64,000 bases of DNA, taken from Calcarisporiella thermophila CBS 279.70 (taxonomy: Eukaryota; Calcarisporiellomycota). A program made the translations under genes and the position numbers. The DNA lies in contig NW_027192217.1 in the NCBI RefSeq assembly GCF_041956535.1, positions 302,196 through 366,195 of the forward strand. The letters run 5' to 3'. Below the pieces are notes generated by a model. The model had not been told where the DNA came from. It did not search any database and worked only from the letters and a program-made list of their open reading frames with translations. Of this stretch, positions 11,539-23,349 are shown piece by piece. The first letter of the stretch is position 1. The number at the start of each line of letters is the position of its first letter.

Positions 11539-13695
11539 CTAACGGCCCCACAAACGGGACAAAAGACTAGCATCTTCCTGGATCGGGTTTGCATTGGCAT
11601 CCACCTGCGCAGGCGTCTCCTCTACCTTGGTCTCACTGCGGTAAGTGGAATCGGCCGAAGGCATTGGTGTCCTCAGGTTATACCAATTGGGTTCTGGTTG
11701 ATTTCCAAGCAGGCCTCCTTCACGCTGAGTCTGCTCCCATATAACGCTAGCCTCTTTCGCGACACGAGAGGTCTCACGGCTCACGCCATCAGTCCAATCC
11801 CGCAAGCCTTGGTTTATAGAACTCACTGTATTTCGTGCTTCATCCCCTATGCGCTTTAACCCCTGAGAAACCTCACTCCCGACTTGCGAGATTTGCTTGC
11901 TGGACTCTTGTTGCCACTCACGCGCACCTTGCATCACACTTTCGACTGTGTCGTCAGTATATTCCTTAAGGGACTTAAGATAGCTTTTCGCGTCTTCCCC
12001 TACCCGCCCAGCCTGTTTCTCAACACCTTGACGCCATTCATTCAGCTTTTGCATCCTATCTGCCATATCTCTTTCTGTCCCTTCTTTTGCGGTCTCAAGC
12101 TTCTGTTTTGCATCTTGCGTAACCCGTACTACTTCCGCTCTCGAGCGGTCCAACCACTCGCGCTCTCCTCTCATCACACTCTCAACCGTATTTTCAGCGT
12201 TTTCCTTGAAAGAATTCAAACTTGTCCTTGCATCCTCCCCAATCTGCCCGGCCTGTTTCTCAACACCCCGACGCCATTCGCCCAGCCCTTGCATCTTATT
12301 TGCCATATCTCTTTCTGTCTCTGCTTTTGAGGTCTCAAGCTTCTGCTTTGCATCTTGGGCCACTCGTAAAATCTCTGTTTTCGAGTCCTCTAACCATTCG
12401 CGTTCTCCTCTCAACACGCTCTCAACTGTACCCTCTGCATGTTTCTGAAAATCCTCGGTCCCTCTTCTAGCATTTTCGGCAATCTGCTCCATTTGATCCT
12501 TCGCATTGCGTTGGAATCCGCGTGCATCCTCCATGATGCCCTTTGCTTTCTCTTGAACAGCTTCCTTAGCCTCCTGGGACTTCCCGAAGAAATAGTCCTT
12601 CCAGGAACTGAACCAGCCTTCAGCCTTGTCTGGTAGCTGATCTTCAGTCCCTGTTCCAAATGACTGGTGCTTGACATTTTCAGTCAATTCACTCATTCCC
12701 TGGCGAGTGTCCCTAGCGCGCTGATAAATATAATTCTGCGCATTTTTGGCTCGATTGTAAACCTCATCTCTCATGGACTGTGATCTTTCGCTTATTCTCT
12801 CGGAACTCTCTCCAATGCTCTCTTTGACTTGATCCAGCCACCCTCGGGCTTCCTTTTCGGTTTCTTCCAAATGCTCAATGGCTTTCTCCTTTGTTTCGTC
12901 GTATTTTCTATTGAACTTTCGCTCCCTATTTCCTCTCGCATCAAGGGCTCCACGCAAGCTATCATTCGTATCCAGCTCACCAGCGCCCCCAGATAACTTT
13001 GCGCCAATATGAGTTGTGGCCTCGCTCATTCTCTCTTTGGCATTCTGGAATATATCGTTGACAATATGGCGGGCATTTTCGGCCCTCTCAGTTGCGTAAT
13101 CTTCTAGACCTTTGAAATTCGTTTGGGCCGTGTTCCTAGCCTCTTCCATGCGCTCGGATGCATATTTGCTTTTGTCTCTGGCGGTTTCCTTTACATATTT
13201 CTCTGTTTCATCCCTTTTTTCCCGCGCTTTGTTGGCTAAATTTACAGCTGACTCTTCCCAGGCCATGGGTTCAGTGGTCTCTTTTCCCTTATATCCTCCT
13301 CCTCCTCCTTTGATATCACTGGCCCCAACAAAGTTGGACACATTTTGTAAGGTGCTGTCAGCCCATCCCACTGCACGCTGTCGATATGCTTCCACGTCTT
13401 GGCGGATATCTTCGCTGGCCTGTTCCAACCTCTGCCTTGCCTCTTTTTCTCTTTCACGCCACCTCTGACCAGAATTCTCCGCCTGTTCATTCAAGTTCTC
13501 AAACCGAGAATTGAGTCGGCGCGTGGCACCCTCAATTGAGGAGCGCGTCTCGGAGATGCTTTCCGAGAGCTGCTCACGAATTTCTTTTGCAACGCTTGGA
13601 TCTATACGAACCCCTTCGGGAAATGAATCCCAATAAGATCCAGAAGTAGAGTCTCTTACGTCGGAGCGATCGTGGTCAGAAGTAGGGACTGGCAT
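11539..13695 (-). CDS. LEA-like/apolipoprotein-like repetitive coiled-coil protein
   Basis: Single uninterrupted exon of 718 aa, unusual beside its intron-bearing neighbours. Composition is extremely hydrophilic (Glu, Lys, Arg, Ala, Gln) with almost no Cys or Pro in the body, and nearly all of it reads as amphipathic helix with 11-residue spacing, like group 3 LEA or apolipoprotein helices. Three tandem units of about 80 residues are visible in the C-terminal half, each opening with a VES(V/M)-xxG-xREW block (ESVLRGEREW, ESVMRGEREW, ESVMQGAREW); the DNA copies lie about 240 bases apart near 12400, 12160 and 11920. No signal peptide or membrane helix. Possible roles are desiccation protection or lipid-droplet/membrane-surface binding; both are inference from composition. 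Confidence 0.75.
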   Translation of the reverse strand: MPVPTSDHDRSDVRDSTSGSYWDSFPEGVRIDPSVAKEIREQLSESISETRSSIEGATRRLNSRFENLNEQAENSGQRWREREKEARQRLEQASEDIRQDVEAYRQRAVGWADSTLQNVSNFVGASDIKGGGGGYKGKETTEPMAWEESAVNLANKAREKRDETEKYVKETARDKSKYASERMEEARNTAQTNFKGLEDYATERAENARHIVNDIFQNAKERMSEATTHIGAKLSGGAGELDTNDSLRGALDARGNRERKFNRKYDETKEKAIEHLEETEKEARGWLDQVKESIGESSERISERSQSMRDEVYNRAKNAQNYIYQRARDTRQGMSELTENVKHQSFGTGTEDQLPDKAEGWFSSWKDYFFGKSQEAKEAVQEKAKGIMEDARGFQRNAKDQMEQIAENARRGTEDFQKHAEGTVESVLRGEREWLEDSKTEILRVAQDAKQKLETSKAETERDMANKMQGLGEWRRGVEKQAGQIGEDARTSLNSFKENAENTVESVMRGEREWLDRSRAEVVRVTQDAKQKLETAKEGTERDMADRMQKLNEWRQGVEKQAGRVGEDAKSYLKSLKEYTDDTVESVMQGAREWQQESSKQISQVGSEVSQGLKRIGDEARNTVSSINQGLRDWTDGVSRETSRVAKEASVIWEQTQREGGLLGNQPEPNWYNLRTPMPSADSTYRSETKVEETPAQVDANANPIQEDASLLSRLWGR

Positions 13696-13871
13696 GGTTT
13701 ACAAAGTATTCTTTCAGCTGAAAATAAACGAGAACACAAAAGAGCAGAGGTGAAAAAGAGTGCTTAAATACGAAACCAAGTATGTGAATATTTTATCTTC
13801 GGCGCAAAATGAACGCCAAGTATACAAGTCACAGTGCAGTCACATATCGCAAAGTCCTTATATGTTATTTT

Positions 13872-14798
13872 CTATTTACAAAACTTGTCACTCTTCAACT
13901 TTACACGTCTGTCCAGCATTGCTTCCGACAGTTTCCCCTCCTTTTTTGCCCTCTTCAATTCACGCGTGTCCTCCTTAGAGGTCACAATCTTCCCCCCGCC
14001 CCATGCGTGGAATCGTTTTATTTGCTCAACCTCCAATTCTTCCTCATTCACGATCTCTTTGGCCTCCTTCTTAGCTCGCCTTTTATTTCGTGCCTGGAAC
14101 TTGACTTGGAAGAGCTCGCAAAACCCGATCGTCTCTGCATCGCCGCGTAAACGCAAGCCACCGCCTGCAACCTCGTCCACCGAAAGAAACTTTTGATATG
14201 GGGTTTGGAAGGCTATCCCAGCTTCCTTCACCACTGGAGCCCAGCTTTCAAGTGGGCCCACTGCAGTCGAACCAACACTCAACTCCCCGAATTTGTCGCA
14301 GCTCAAATATTTTCCATCACTTGTCTTGAATGCATATTCCCCCGACATCAATCGCTGCGCCAGGAAAACTTGCTGCACATCGGTAGGTTCGGCATCAGAG
14401 AGTGAGACAGAGAGAGGAGAGAGGTGTAGAGAGGTAGAGTCTTCAACAGTGTGTATACAGACAGGTGCATGTTCGGCTTTGAATAAAATAAAAATAGGCC
14501 CAGTCAGATCGTCCAGGGACTCTACGGGAATCCAGCCTAGGTATTCAAAATTAAGTTGAAATTCATGTGTAATTTTACCCGATGAGAAAAATGTATCGGA
14601 TTTACCTTCTAATGATTCAGGTGTTTCTTTTTGCTCAACCTCATCGAGATCTTTTCTCTTCTTCTTCCTAAAAATAAGATGATTCAATGTTGACAGATCT
14701 ATTGGAGGGAGGAGGGAGAGCAAATCTAAATATTCTTACTTTTTTTTGGAATCGCCTTTAAAGCTCAGCTTTCCTGACCTTATTTTATAATCTGACAT
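13872..14798 (-). CDS. FRG1: FRG1 family nuclear protein
   Basis: Exons on the minus strand: 14798-14740, 14667-14606, 14536-13872; 261 aa, close to human FRG1 (258 aa). The start MSDYKIRSGKLSFKGDSKKK matches the family N-terminus, the fascin-like beta-trefoil core includes AFKTSDGKYLSCDKFGEL and GPLESWAPV, and the end AMLDRRVKLKSDKFCK is the diagnostic tail. FRG1 proteins associate with the spliceosome, nucleolus and actin bundles. The middle intron (14605-14537, 69 nt, GTAAAT...CCTAG) has no stop and is a multiple of three, so an unspliced message would still code; I call it an intron because the family has no residues there. The 5' exon is placed by the frame match of its 59 nt. Confidence 0.9.
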
Positions 14799-14984
14799 TA
14801 ATTATTGATCGAGTATAAAGGTCAGATCGTAATATTTGGCAAGGAATTGAAAGCCAATGTGGATTACTTGCCAACATTAAATCTAGTTTGACATATTAGG
14901 AGTTCCGAATCAATTCATATTAATCATAAATGATTCGGTACCCCTACATTATAAATTTTATAATGCAGCCAATATAAGATTGAT

Positions 14985-15188
14985 ATGAGCAATTTGCTTC
15001 AGAAAAGCCAGCCACAGCCAGTATCTGCAGAGGCTCAGCAAGGATTATGGAGCGGCACAAGGAATGCATCCGAGGATGCAACATCAGTTTTCTCTTACTT
15101 ATTGAAGTGCCGCGATCTTAGTCTCGCAAAGCAGGCTCTTATCAATACCCCTTTGGATACAATACTGGGAAGGGGTAATAGTTTCTAA
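14985..15188 (+). CDS. Small hypothetical protein, 67 aa
   Basis: Uninterrupted frame from ATG 14985 to TAA 15188, lying between the FRG1 start (-) and the UPF0658 gene (+). The sequence is balanced and soluble-looking (for example YLLKCRDLSLAKQALI), not low-complexity, with no signal peptide or membrane helix. I do not recognise a family. It could also be a chance frame in a divergent promoter region; codon use is unremarkable. Kept because its composition looks protein-like. Confidence 0.35.
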   Translation: MSNLLQKSQPQPVSAEAQQGLWSGTRNASEDATSVFSYLLKCRDLSLAKQALINTPLDTILGRGNSF

Positions 15189-15432
15189 GGGATCCTTGGT
15201 AATGCTAGAAAACGTAAGCAAAAATTACGTCAAATAGGAAAAATAGAATAAGTCTTAGCTTTATTTTTAAATTTCTTCCAAATGTCTCGCTTGGTGGTGC
15301 CCCGAACTGTGTGATACTAACCCTTTTTTCATTGGAACAATAATACATGGAAATTTCACCTCTTAATCCCATTTTCTCTAACCACTTAACATACTTTCAA
15401 TCAATTCCATTCATTCATCTTGATTAATCATA

Positions 15433-16932
15433 ATGTCATTATTAAGAAGACTGGTACGCATCTCCACTAGATTGTTAACCATTTTCTAATCTTTCAATAT
15501 TTTCACGTCCCCCTTTAAATGAGCTTGCTTCCATCCCACTTTTCTCATTCTTTTTTTTTTCTGTAATAGATTGGCGATTCCCGCTGGACTCGACTCGCTA
15601 TTCTTCTCACGACAGTACAGGTGTTGACGGTCATCTTGCTACAAACAATTATTTTTATCTATCACAATCAGCAAATTGCACACTTGGAATCCATCAAATC
15701 CATTAATCAAATTGCCCCCAATTTTGAATTATCACTCGCAAATGCACGTAGTTTAGGCGTGTATCATATCCTTTTTATGGTTGCGCAAATATTTCAGCTA
15801 GTGTACACCTTTGATGCAGTAAGTTAAATTTCAGCAATGCGACGGGATTTTGAATACTGACCTATGTCCTTTTTGGAATTTTTAGATTATTCGAAAGAAC
15901 ACTATTCAAATAATCGCCCTAGCCATTTTCGATGTCGCCCTTTTAATTTACTCTGGAGTCCAACTGTTCCAAGTATTCACACTTGCGACTTCCATCAGCT
16001 ATGAAACAAGCACATGGCCGCTACTATGTGTTATTGTTGTGATGATTGTATGCTCTCTCGCATTCTCCTTTCTCTCCTACAAACTATATCAAGAGTTCGG
16101 TTGGAATATCTACAAGCAGATTGGTGCTGATCTTGCCATGCGGGGTAGGAAACGTGTTTATTCATCTCCATAGTGGGAACTACGACTAACCAGGTCTATG
16201 TTGATAGACATGTACAAGATTTATCAGATTTTCCAAGTTATTCTAAAGTTTGACTTTTTTTTCTTCCTCGCCTTCTCCGTTCAATATCTGGTGCTGATAT
16301 TGCCACAGATGCAGCCTCAGATGCAACCACAAGGGGAGTCGGTCACCTCATCAATAGTGAGCCACATAATCTTGTCAACCCTAGTGACGCTTGGGATGAT
16401 GCTGTTCGCAGTCCTAGGGGTATGCTTCGAAGATATCCTAGTATATCAAAACATTTCACTCTAACCATCTCTCACTCTTCCAGATTCGGAGAGAATCCAA
16501 GGTCCTCACGATCATATCCAACCTCGCCAACCTTGGACAGATGGCTTATTTCATATACGAGCTTGTAAATATCAACACGAATCGAGAAAAATACACAGGA
16601 AGCCGTATATTCCTCACTTTCTTTTGTAAGAGTTTTTTTCTCTGCCTCATTCCTTAATTTTCATTTTAATCGCTAAAATTCCATTGCATAATTTCCAGTA
16701 ACTGCATGCTTGCTCTTGGCCATTATCACGTTTGCCCTGTCTATTACCGCCATGCTTAATTATGATCGGGGATTAAAGCATCATCGTAAATATTCGTTTA
16801 TAAAAGACAGCCTTCCCATTATATGTCATTGACCCCAATTTTTTTTTCTACCTAGTGTCAAGAAAAATAAACGACACTGATAGTGCTGCAGTTGCCCTTA
16901 GTGATAAGCCTAAGCGATGGTCCATTGAATAG
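15433..16932 (+). CDS. UPF0658 Golgi membrane protein
   Basis: Seven exons: 15433-15453, 15570-15818, 15886-16144, 16208-16419, 16484-16625, 16699-16785, 16856-16932; 348 aa with every phase consistent. The first coding exon is only 21 nt (MSLLRRL). The protein is a polytopic membrane protein with roughly seven or eight hydrophobic helices. The GWNIYKQIGAD segment followed by MYKIYQIF and LKFDFFFFLAFSVQYLVL is the signature of the fungal UPF0658 family, whose fission-yeast members localise to the Golgi and have no known biochemical activity. The exon 3/4 junction uses an AG inside GTTGATAG, giving MRDMYKIY; the earlier AG at 16192 would hit a stop. The C-terminal tail is short and hydrophilic. 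Confidence 0.88.
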
Positions 16933-17563
16933 ATACTAGCGTCTCTCGTTTCTAAACAATGCAAAACCATGCGACAAAACCTATGCCTTACTCATATTCT
17001 TTTATCACCCATTCACTCAACCTACCCCTTTTGTTTATTTGCCATTCATTTAGCCCACTCACCCTTCTTTCATTTGCTATATATTTGTACTGTTATTTTT
17101 ATTCCACCTCTTCTAAAAATTTCCCTCTGCTCCATGCCTTTTGAAGATCTAGGGCCTTTGTAAGATGAATAAAGATATACCTCCCCTTTCGGCCTACATG
17201 CGAGATAGAAACCAAATGGAGCATTTCCATTTATGATTTGTGATTCTCTTTGTCGAAAGCTTCTCCATTCTCCCCTGGACTAAATGCCAAGGAATTTCGT
17301 TTAAAGTTTCCCCTATCAGCTATATTTAGATTAAATCGAGAGTTTGAGCCAAGCAATTCCAGAAAACCGTGTAAGTTCCTGCTCTTCCCAGTTTAGGAAA
17401 CCTCTCGACCCAACCTGTCATTAAGAAAAGAAAAGCCGCAAAATTCTCGAAAAGGGTGGGACCTCTATTCTCAAACTGCTATTTAACCTCCGTTAGGCTG
17501 GTCAGCATTGGCTTTGTTGTTTCCTTACTTCCCTCATTACATCAATCATATATTGTTCCCAGG
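16933..17563. other. Intergenic region upstream of the chitin-binding gene
   Basis: 631 bases, pyrimidine-rich in 16980-17140. Several short open frames are T/C-rich translations without protein character. Probably the UPF0658 3' UTR plus a promoter. Confidence 0.4.
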
Positions 17564-18167
17564 ATGAATTATAAATTCCTCAATCTGTTCTTGGTGATTG
17601 CTATACTGGCTGCTCTCGCTTCAGCCCAAAGCTGTGGCAATGGTGTTTCTTGCCCTGCCGGCTATTGGTAATCGAACCTGTATTCGAAACAATCTTGCGA
17701 ATATTTATTCACGCGATTTCATCTCGACTAATTTTAGCTGTTCTAAATGGGGCTTTTGCGGTCAGGATGAAAAGTAAGTTTTGATCTCTTTATCACGATG
17801 AATTGAATCTGCATTCATGACTCCGGGTAATAGCTACTGTAGCGCCGCGAGCTGCGACCCTGCACATGGCGCTTGTCCCTCCGGTGGCTCTACACCCCCC
17901 TCGGGTTCTTCCGCTCCAGCAGGGTCTTCTACCCCTTCTGCACCTGTATTCTCGTCTAATCCCACTAGCACTGGCTCTGCTCCAGTTACTTCAGGCGCCA
18001 CTGGGAGTGGAGTGGTTTCCCAAACTAGAACCAGCGGTATCCCATCAGTTTCACTGGTAAGTGCAAGTGCAAGCGCGACTCCATCTACGACTCAGAATGC
18101 AGGGTCTTCTCTTCAGAACGGAGCCGCCATGCTAGCCTTGCCAATGGCAGCTGCTTTGTTCTTTTAA
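17564..18167 (+). CDS. Secreted GPI-anchored hevein-type chitin-binding protein
   Basis: Three exons: 17564-17667, 17738-17773, 17834-18167; 157 aa. Signal peptide of ~21 residues (FLVIAILAALASA), then a chitin-binding type-1 domain with the expected Cys pattern: SCGNGVSCPAGYCCSKWGFCG, NYCSAASC and a final C. Each intron interrupts this Cys-rich domain. The CCSKWGFCG aromatic patch is the chitin-binding face in hevein-type domains. A Ser/Thr/Pro-rich stalk of ~70 residues follows, likely O-mannosylated, and the C-terminus is a hydrophobic segment ending ALPMAAALFF, a GPI-anchor signal. Such proteins sit in the fungal cell wall, where they bind or shield chitin. Only one hevein domain is present. 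Confidence 0.88.
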
Positions 18168-19312
18168 ATAGCTTAATCTTGGTTAAGACACAGAGTACTT
18201 TATCATTAGTCACTCTATATATTTCCCCTTCAGTCGATGTATGCTTAATATATAGTCATATCATTCAATTGTGAGATTAGGAAGCTTCTTTTCGCTGTCA
18301 TTATCTGCTATAGTTTTTAGCGCCATTCTTCTTTCCAATTCCAATTAGTGTTGCTCTCTCAAATATGCACACCCGCAAAGTTCCAGAGTCAAATACATAA
18401 TGTTATAAATAAAAGTCCAAGTTTCAGTGCAATTTCCTCAACACATCACAAACACAGCCACAAATTTCAAGATTTTGAGGCCGCTAATCGTGGTTGAGTA
18501 ATTCAGGTGTGGCTATGGAGAATTAAACTTTAGGGTGAGGGAATGATGTCCTCTCAGTCAGCGTTTGCGATCAGCAATAGCCTTTTGTTGGAGTGACCTC
18601 TTGAGTACAAACGCACAAAACTCGTACTGGCAAATCGTGCGTCTATGTTTTCGACCAGGCTAGTCCTCGCCCTTGCCCTCGCCTTTGCGACTCGCGTTCG
18701 GCCTGCCCACCATTGAAACATGGAACAGCCTAGAGACATCGTTTTACTAGCGGAGCAGTTGCACGGCCTTGTTTATCAGCGGATGGCCATGGAACTTCCA
18801 TTTAACACTAGATTGAAGCTTCGATGGGTATGACCCGCACAGTGGATGCCCTGTCAAGGACCGATTGAGACAAAGCCAAGGTTGCCAGAACGAGCCGGGC
18901 CGATGTGCACACGCGAACCCCGCTCTCTACAGTTGACAAGAGCACCTTTCCGCAATAAGAGATAGATCAAATGACACAGTGGGCACTGCGGTAGTTCCAT
19001 TGGCCGCTTGCAACGAATTTTTCAACCTTGGCACACCTCCGCCTAGTGGCCCGAGAGAATTGCATAAGACAATGCAGTATTGCATTAGCAGATCCACGCG
19101 AGATCCTATTCCGGGCCTCCATACCAGGCCGGGCAGCCGGGGCAATTGCAGCGTTTCAGTTTCTCAGCCGAGTTGGGGCAGATTTCTATTTTTTCTTTTT
19201 ATTTGGTCAACTGTGTTCCACAAATATCTGTGTTTTGCCTTGCTTCTTTGCTCAACAGGTTCACTTCTTTATAAGCTAAACAACGGAATTAGATGGGCTC
19301 CATGCATCAATA
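18168..19312. other. Long intergenic region upstream of the RhoGEF gene
   Basis: 1145 bases. The first ~350 are AT-rich. From about 18540 to 19150 the sequence is visibly richer in G and C and holds short broken frames on both strands, none with a recognisable domain. It could be a decayed mobile element or former gene, but I cannot identify it. Confidence 0.35.
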
Positions 19313-22300
19313 ATGCACAAAAACATAGCCTCTGATAAACCCAAGGAGCTTCCGCCTCTACCGGTCTACCATCACAATGTCCCCGCAGTAAGCGCCCTCA
19401 TTTCTTTCAGCTCTCGAGCTCAATTATTAACCATCTACAATCCAAATTTCACTCCATGTTAGCCGACGCCATTAAAAATAGTTACAATCCCGGCTATTAA
19501 TGGTGAAGCCCAATCCAAGGTAAGGCTTTCTAATGACAGTTTGCGAAATCCTGGACGTGTTTTATTATTATTTTTTTCGTATACCCAACAGTCGCCTGTC
19601 ACCCCCACTCTGACGCTCCCACGCTCGCCTCATTCCACAGAGCACGGCTCGCATGTACTCCCCACGGGGAATGTTAATCGAGCAAATCCTCTAGTAGAGC
19701 TTATTGAGTCTGAAACCCAGTATGTGGAGGATTTGGAACAAGTTGTAGAGGTAAAGCTCTAGCGTTTGATAAGTGGCTGGATAATGATTGACATGGAAGA
19801 ATGAGACAGATTGCCTCGGTATGGTCCCATTGCCCAAAACCACCCGAGTTAGAAGTAATGCTGGTGAATATTGGAATTATATATGCCGCAAACAAACGAT
19901 TTTGTAATGTGAGTTATCTTTGAACTCCCTCTTTCTCCCCATCGATTAATTTTATCATTTTTGATATTAGCGACTCGTGAAGATTGGGCCTAATCCTTCT
20001 TCTCCTAAGGAACTAGGTGACGCATTGATGCAATGGGTTCGCTATTCACTCTGAGTGGTTTTAGAGGATGATTTTGCTGAAATTGGCTCTCTATATAGAT
20101 CGATGATTTTGTCCCGAAATATACGCGTTATTGCGAGGAATTTGTGCGCGGTCTCGATATGGCAGATCAAGTTATTGATAATTCGCAGTTGCAGGACAGA
20201 TTGGCTGTAGGTTTTATTACGTTTTGTGAAGGTCCTTTCTAGCTAATAGTGGCCGGCTGTAGATGCTGTCAGCACGGAAAATTCAAGAAGTGACACTTGA
20301 TTACCTGTTTAATATTCCGTTAGATAGACTTAAATATTATAAGAAACTCTATAAGGTAATTGACGATTCATTTTTTGTGTCTTTTTAAGACCTAGCAATA
20401 TCACTCCCATGAGCCTATATATAACCTCTTTCATTGATATATTAGCGTCTATATCAGAGCAGCGAACCCGGTAGATCAGATCATCAGCTGCTTAAGAATG
20501 CTAACGATCGTCTTGATGAAGTCCTTCTTCTTGCACATCAAGCCCGTGAAAAACAACCGGCCTATCCACAGGCCTCTCCACGACTTGTGGGTGTGGCACA
20601 TGCTCCTAAACCGCAAAAACCACCCGCCGTGCATGGGAACATGATTGATCTGGATAGACCCTTACCAAAAGCTCCTCTCTCGGATTCACCACAGATAAGA
20701 AAAGAGGAGGGGAGAGGAGGGGAGATGGATCCAGTGGAGGATCTTGAGAATCGTATCAATTGCTCTTATGTGCGCGATTTATTCACATTGCAGCCCAAGG
20801 TAGGTGGTCATATTCAATTCCATGGATTTTGCGAACTTCTATCAATGTGGGTGACTGTTATTCTAGAAATGTAAACTTCAGCTTCGCACTTCCAATGCAA
20901 GATCGCGTTTCATCGTCAAGCGTGGCGACTTTCATATAATGCTTGCGGGCAAACATGAGCCTGCTACTGGATTGCCTGTCCAGCACCGCGGACATGTTAT
21001 CCTACTTAATGACCTCGTGCTCTTCTGCCGTCACATGTCCGAGGATGAATTGCGAGAACACCGTGGATGCGATTTGTTTTTATTGTATCCGCCACTGACC
21101 ATAAGACATATACAGATAGCGCCGGTGACGAGTGAAGACGGTAGTCTTTTTGAATTGGTAGTGATGAAGCAAGAACGAATCATTTTGCGGGCGCCTAGCA
21201 GAGATATTCGGGATCATTGGTTGGAGGAGGCGGGGCGGCGAGGTTTAATACCAGATGCGAACGGAATCACCCCATTGCAACGTTCTATTTCCAATGGGCA
21301 TGCTCAAGGAGGGCACGTTCAGGGAAGACACCCAGCTCGCGATTATATACCCCACACAGCTATGGGCCAGGATATGCGGAACAAGGCTCCCCCCTCGTTG
21401 AAGTTATCACAACACGACAACACAGATTTGGATCCGCGGGGTCGCTCCCCTCTACCTGTTTCCCCTGGACTAAGGGTGCCCACTCCAGGCTCCCGAAGCC
21501 CTTCTCCCGGTGGCAATTTGCGCCCGGAATTACCCTTGAGCCCGATCCAAGGGAATGGAGGCACGGGTTTGGCTTCGCCAACAGTACGCTTCGCTACAAG
21601 CCAAAAATCCTCCCCAAGTAGCTCACCTGCTGCTTCCCCGATCCCCTCGCCACGTACCTCGCCTTCCTCCCCAAATTTCCCTGGCTCCTCACAGGCAGGT
21701 TATTTGCGACCCGACATATCTTCCGATCGTGTTCAAATCCGCAACGATCGCTCAGTGTCTGTAGCATCGTCAGCATCCTCCACCTCAACGACTCAAGAGA
21801 CCATCTTTCGTTCGGAAAGCTGTGATGTGTTCCGACATCACGAAGGCACATGGACGCTCATGCAGGAAGAGTGTACCGTTGAAATACGAATGACGGCGAA
21901 TAACCGAGCGTGTTTGGCCATCGTGCTGGAGGAACGGCGGCAGCAACAACCTCAGCTTCTGCTCAACGTTTGGATCAGCCCTACCCTTCACTTAAAACCG
22001 GGCTCTCTCGAAACGATTGTGGAGATGTCATGTGAAATCGGCGGCCGAACCGAGCGGTACAGATTCGAGTTCGATATGTCGCGGGATGTGGACGCGCTTC
22101 TCGGAATGCTACAGCGGGTACGAACCGAGAAAAGTGTTATGGATTCTACACAGACCCTTTCTCGCTTCGCAAGTTTGGCTGTTGAAGATGGCAATGGTGC
22201 TCCCACGGCGCCTCTCACTCTAATTCCTGTTATGCAGTCGAAATGTAAAGTCCTCCTTCAAAACGAGTACTCCAGTTGGATTAATCTGGGCTCGGGTTTG

Positions 22301-22534
22301 ATTCAGCTCTCCACCCAGATGCCGGTGCAGAAATCTCATATCCGCTTGGAGCTCGACAAGAATAAGACTTGCCTCTTGAATGCAGTCGTTCCTCCAGAGT
22401 GGGTTGAGCGTCAGGCGGCAAAACGATTAACAATTATGGTTCAAAATGAGCGTGGTCTCTCAACCGTCTACATGGTCCAGGTTCGAGACGATGGAACCGC
22501 CAACGCAATCGTTGAGCACATGAAGAAGCGATAG
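19313..22534 (+). CDS. Rho guanine-nucleotide exchange factor (DH-PH)
   Basis: Nine exons: 19313-19387, 19463-19519, 19592-19750, 19810-19908, 19971-20036, 20099-20206, 20263-20355, 20446-20799, 20867-22534; 892 aa. All introns before the last exon are phase 0. A Dbl-homology domain starts with LVELIESETQYVEDLEQVV (residue ~80) and runs through the exon 4-8 helices to NIPLDRLKYYKKLYK. A PH domain follows (KCKLQLRTSNARSRFIVKRG...VILLNDLVLFC...ILRAPSRDIRDHWLEEA). A Ser/Pro-rich linker leads to a second compact region (ESCDVFRHHEGTWTLMQEE...) and a C-terminal block (KCKVLLQNEYSSWINLGSG) seen together in fungal RhoGEFs. It would load GTP onto a Rho/Cdc42-type GTPase controlling polarity; the target GTPase is not readable. 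The first exon is the least certain. Confidence 0.87.
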
Positions 22535-23349
22535 TAATGGAGATCTGCTGAATCTTTCGTGGCGTAAATTATTGTCTCCTCCTTTGCTATCCAAGGGAGA
22601 TATATACAAATATTTAACACCTTATCTGCTAGACACATTTATTTGTAAAACCCCTATCTTTTTATAATCGCTTTGTTTTTGTTTTTGTCAAGGTCTGAGG
22701 CGGAATGGGTTTTGAACGTATATAATTTTCAAAATGATACCTCTTATTGTGTTAGCCATTTTACTTGGAATCTGCCCCTATTTTGCATTCATGTTCTCTT
22801 TCTCTAACCCCCTTATGCGCTTCCTACTGAATATCTGTTTCTATCTTTAATACATGGCACCCCTTCTGCTCTTTATCGACATGAGCCCAGAAAGAATTTG
22901 AAGCCAACCAAGGCGCAACAGAACTGTTCTCTTAATAGATCCGACAATTCGAAAACAGCGCTTTATGAATGAGAACCAGGTGCTACTTACAAGTCAACGG
23001 GAGGTAAGTCGCATAGGCTCCGATGAAGCCAGCGAAAAAGTTGAAATCATACCGAGCAAGGAAAAAAAAGGGATATAAGGTACCCATGAATATGTGGTGT
23101 GAAAAATGATAACTAGAACTACTATTGCTCAAAATTGAATATAGTTCAATCGTCAGTGATTGTTCATGAGCTGATCTCCCAACTGCTACACAAAACTAAA
23201 CAATAGAAGCTCTAGCATTATATCAACACAAATAGATATTGCACAGCGCACTTCATTTTAGCCTCAACACTGATGAGAGTCTCCATCATTATTAAATTTT
23301 TTTTTATTTAGCAAAGACCACAAAATGTTTTCCTTCCTCATCCAATTAT
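22535..23349. other. Intergenic region between convergent RhoGEF and RPL19
   Basis: 815 bases, two facing 3' ends. AT-rich with a T-run at 23293-23303. No gene, tRNA or repeat recognised. Confidence 0.4.

Noticed and set aside
18540-19150. Possible gene or rRNA-like fragment in a GC-richer patch
   Set aside because: No frame longer than about 70 codons with protein character and no rRNA motif recognised; left as unassigned.
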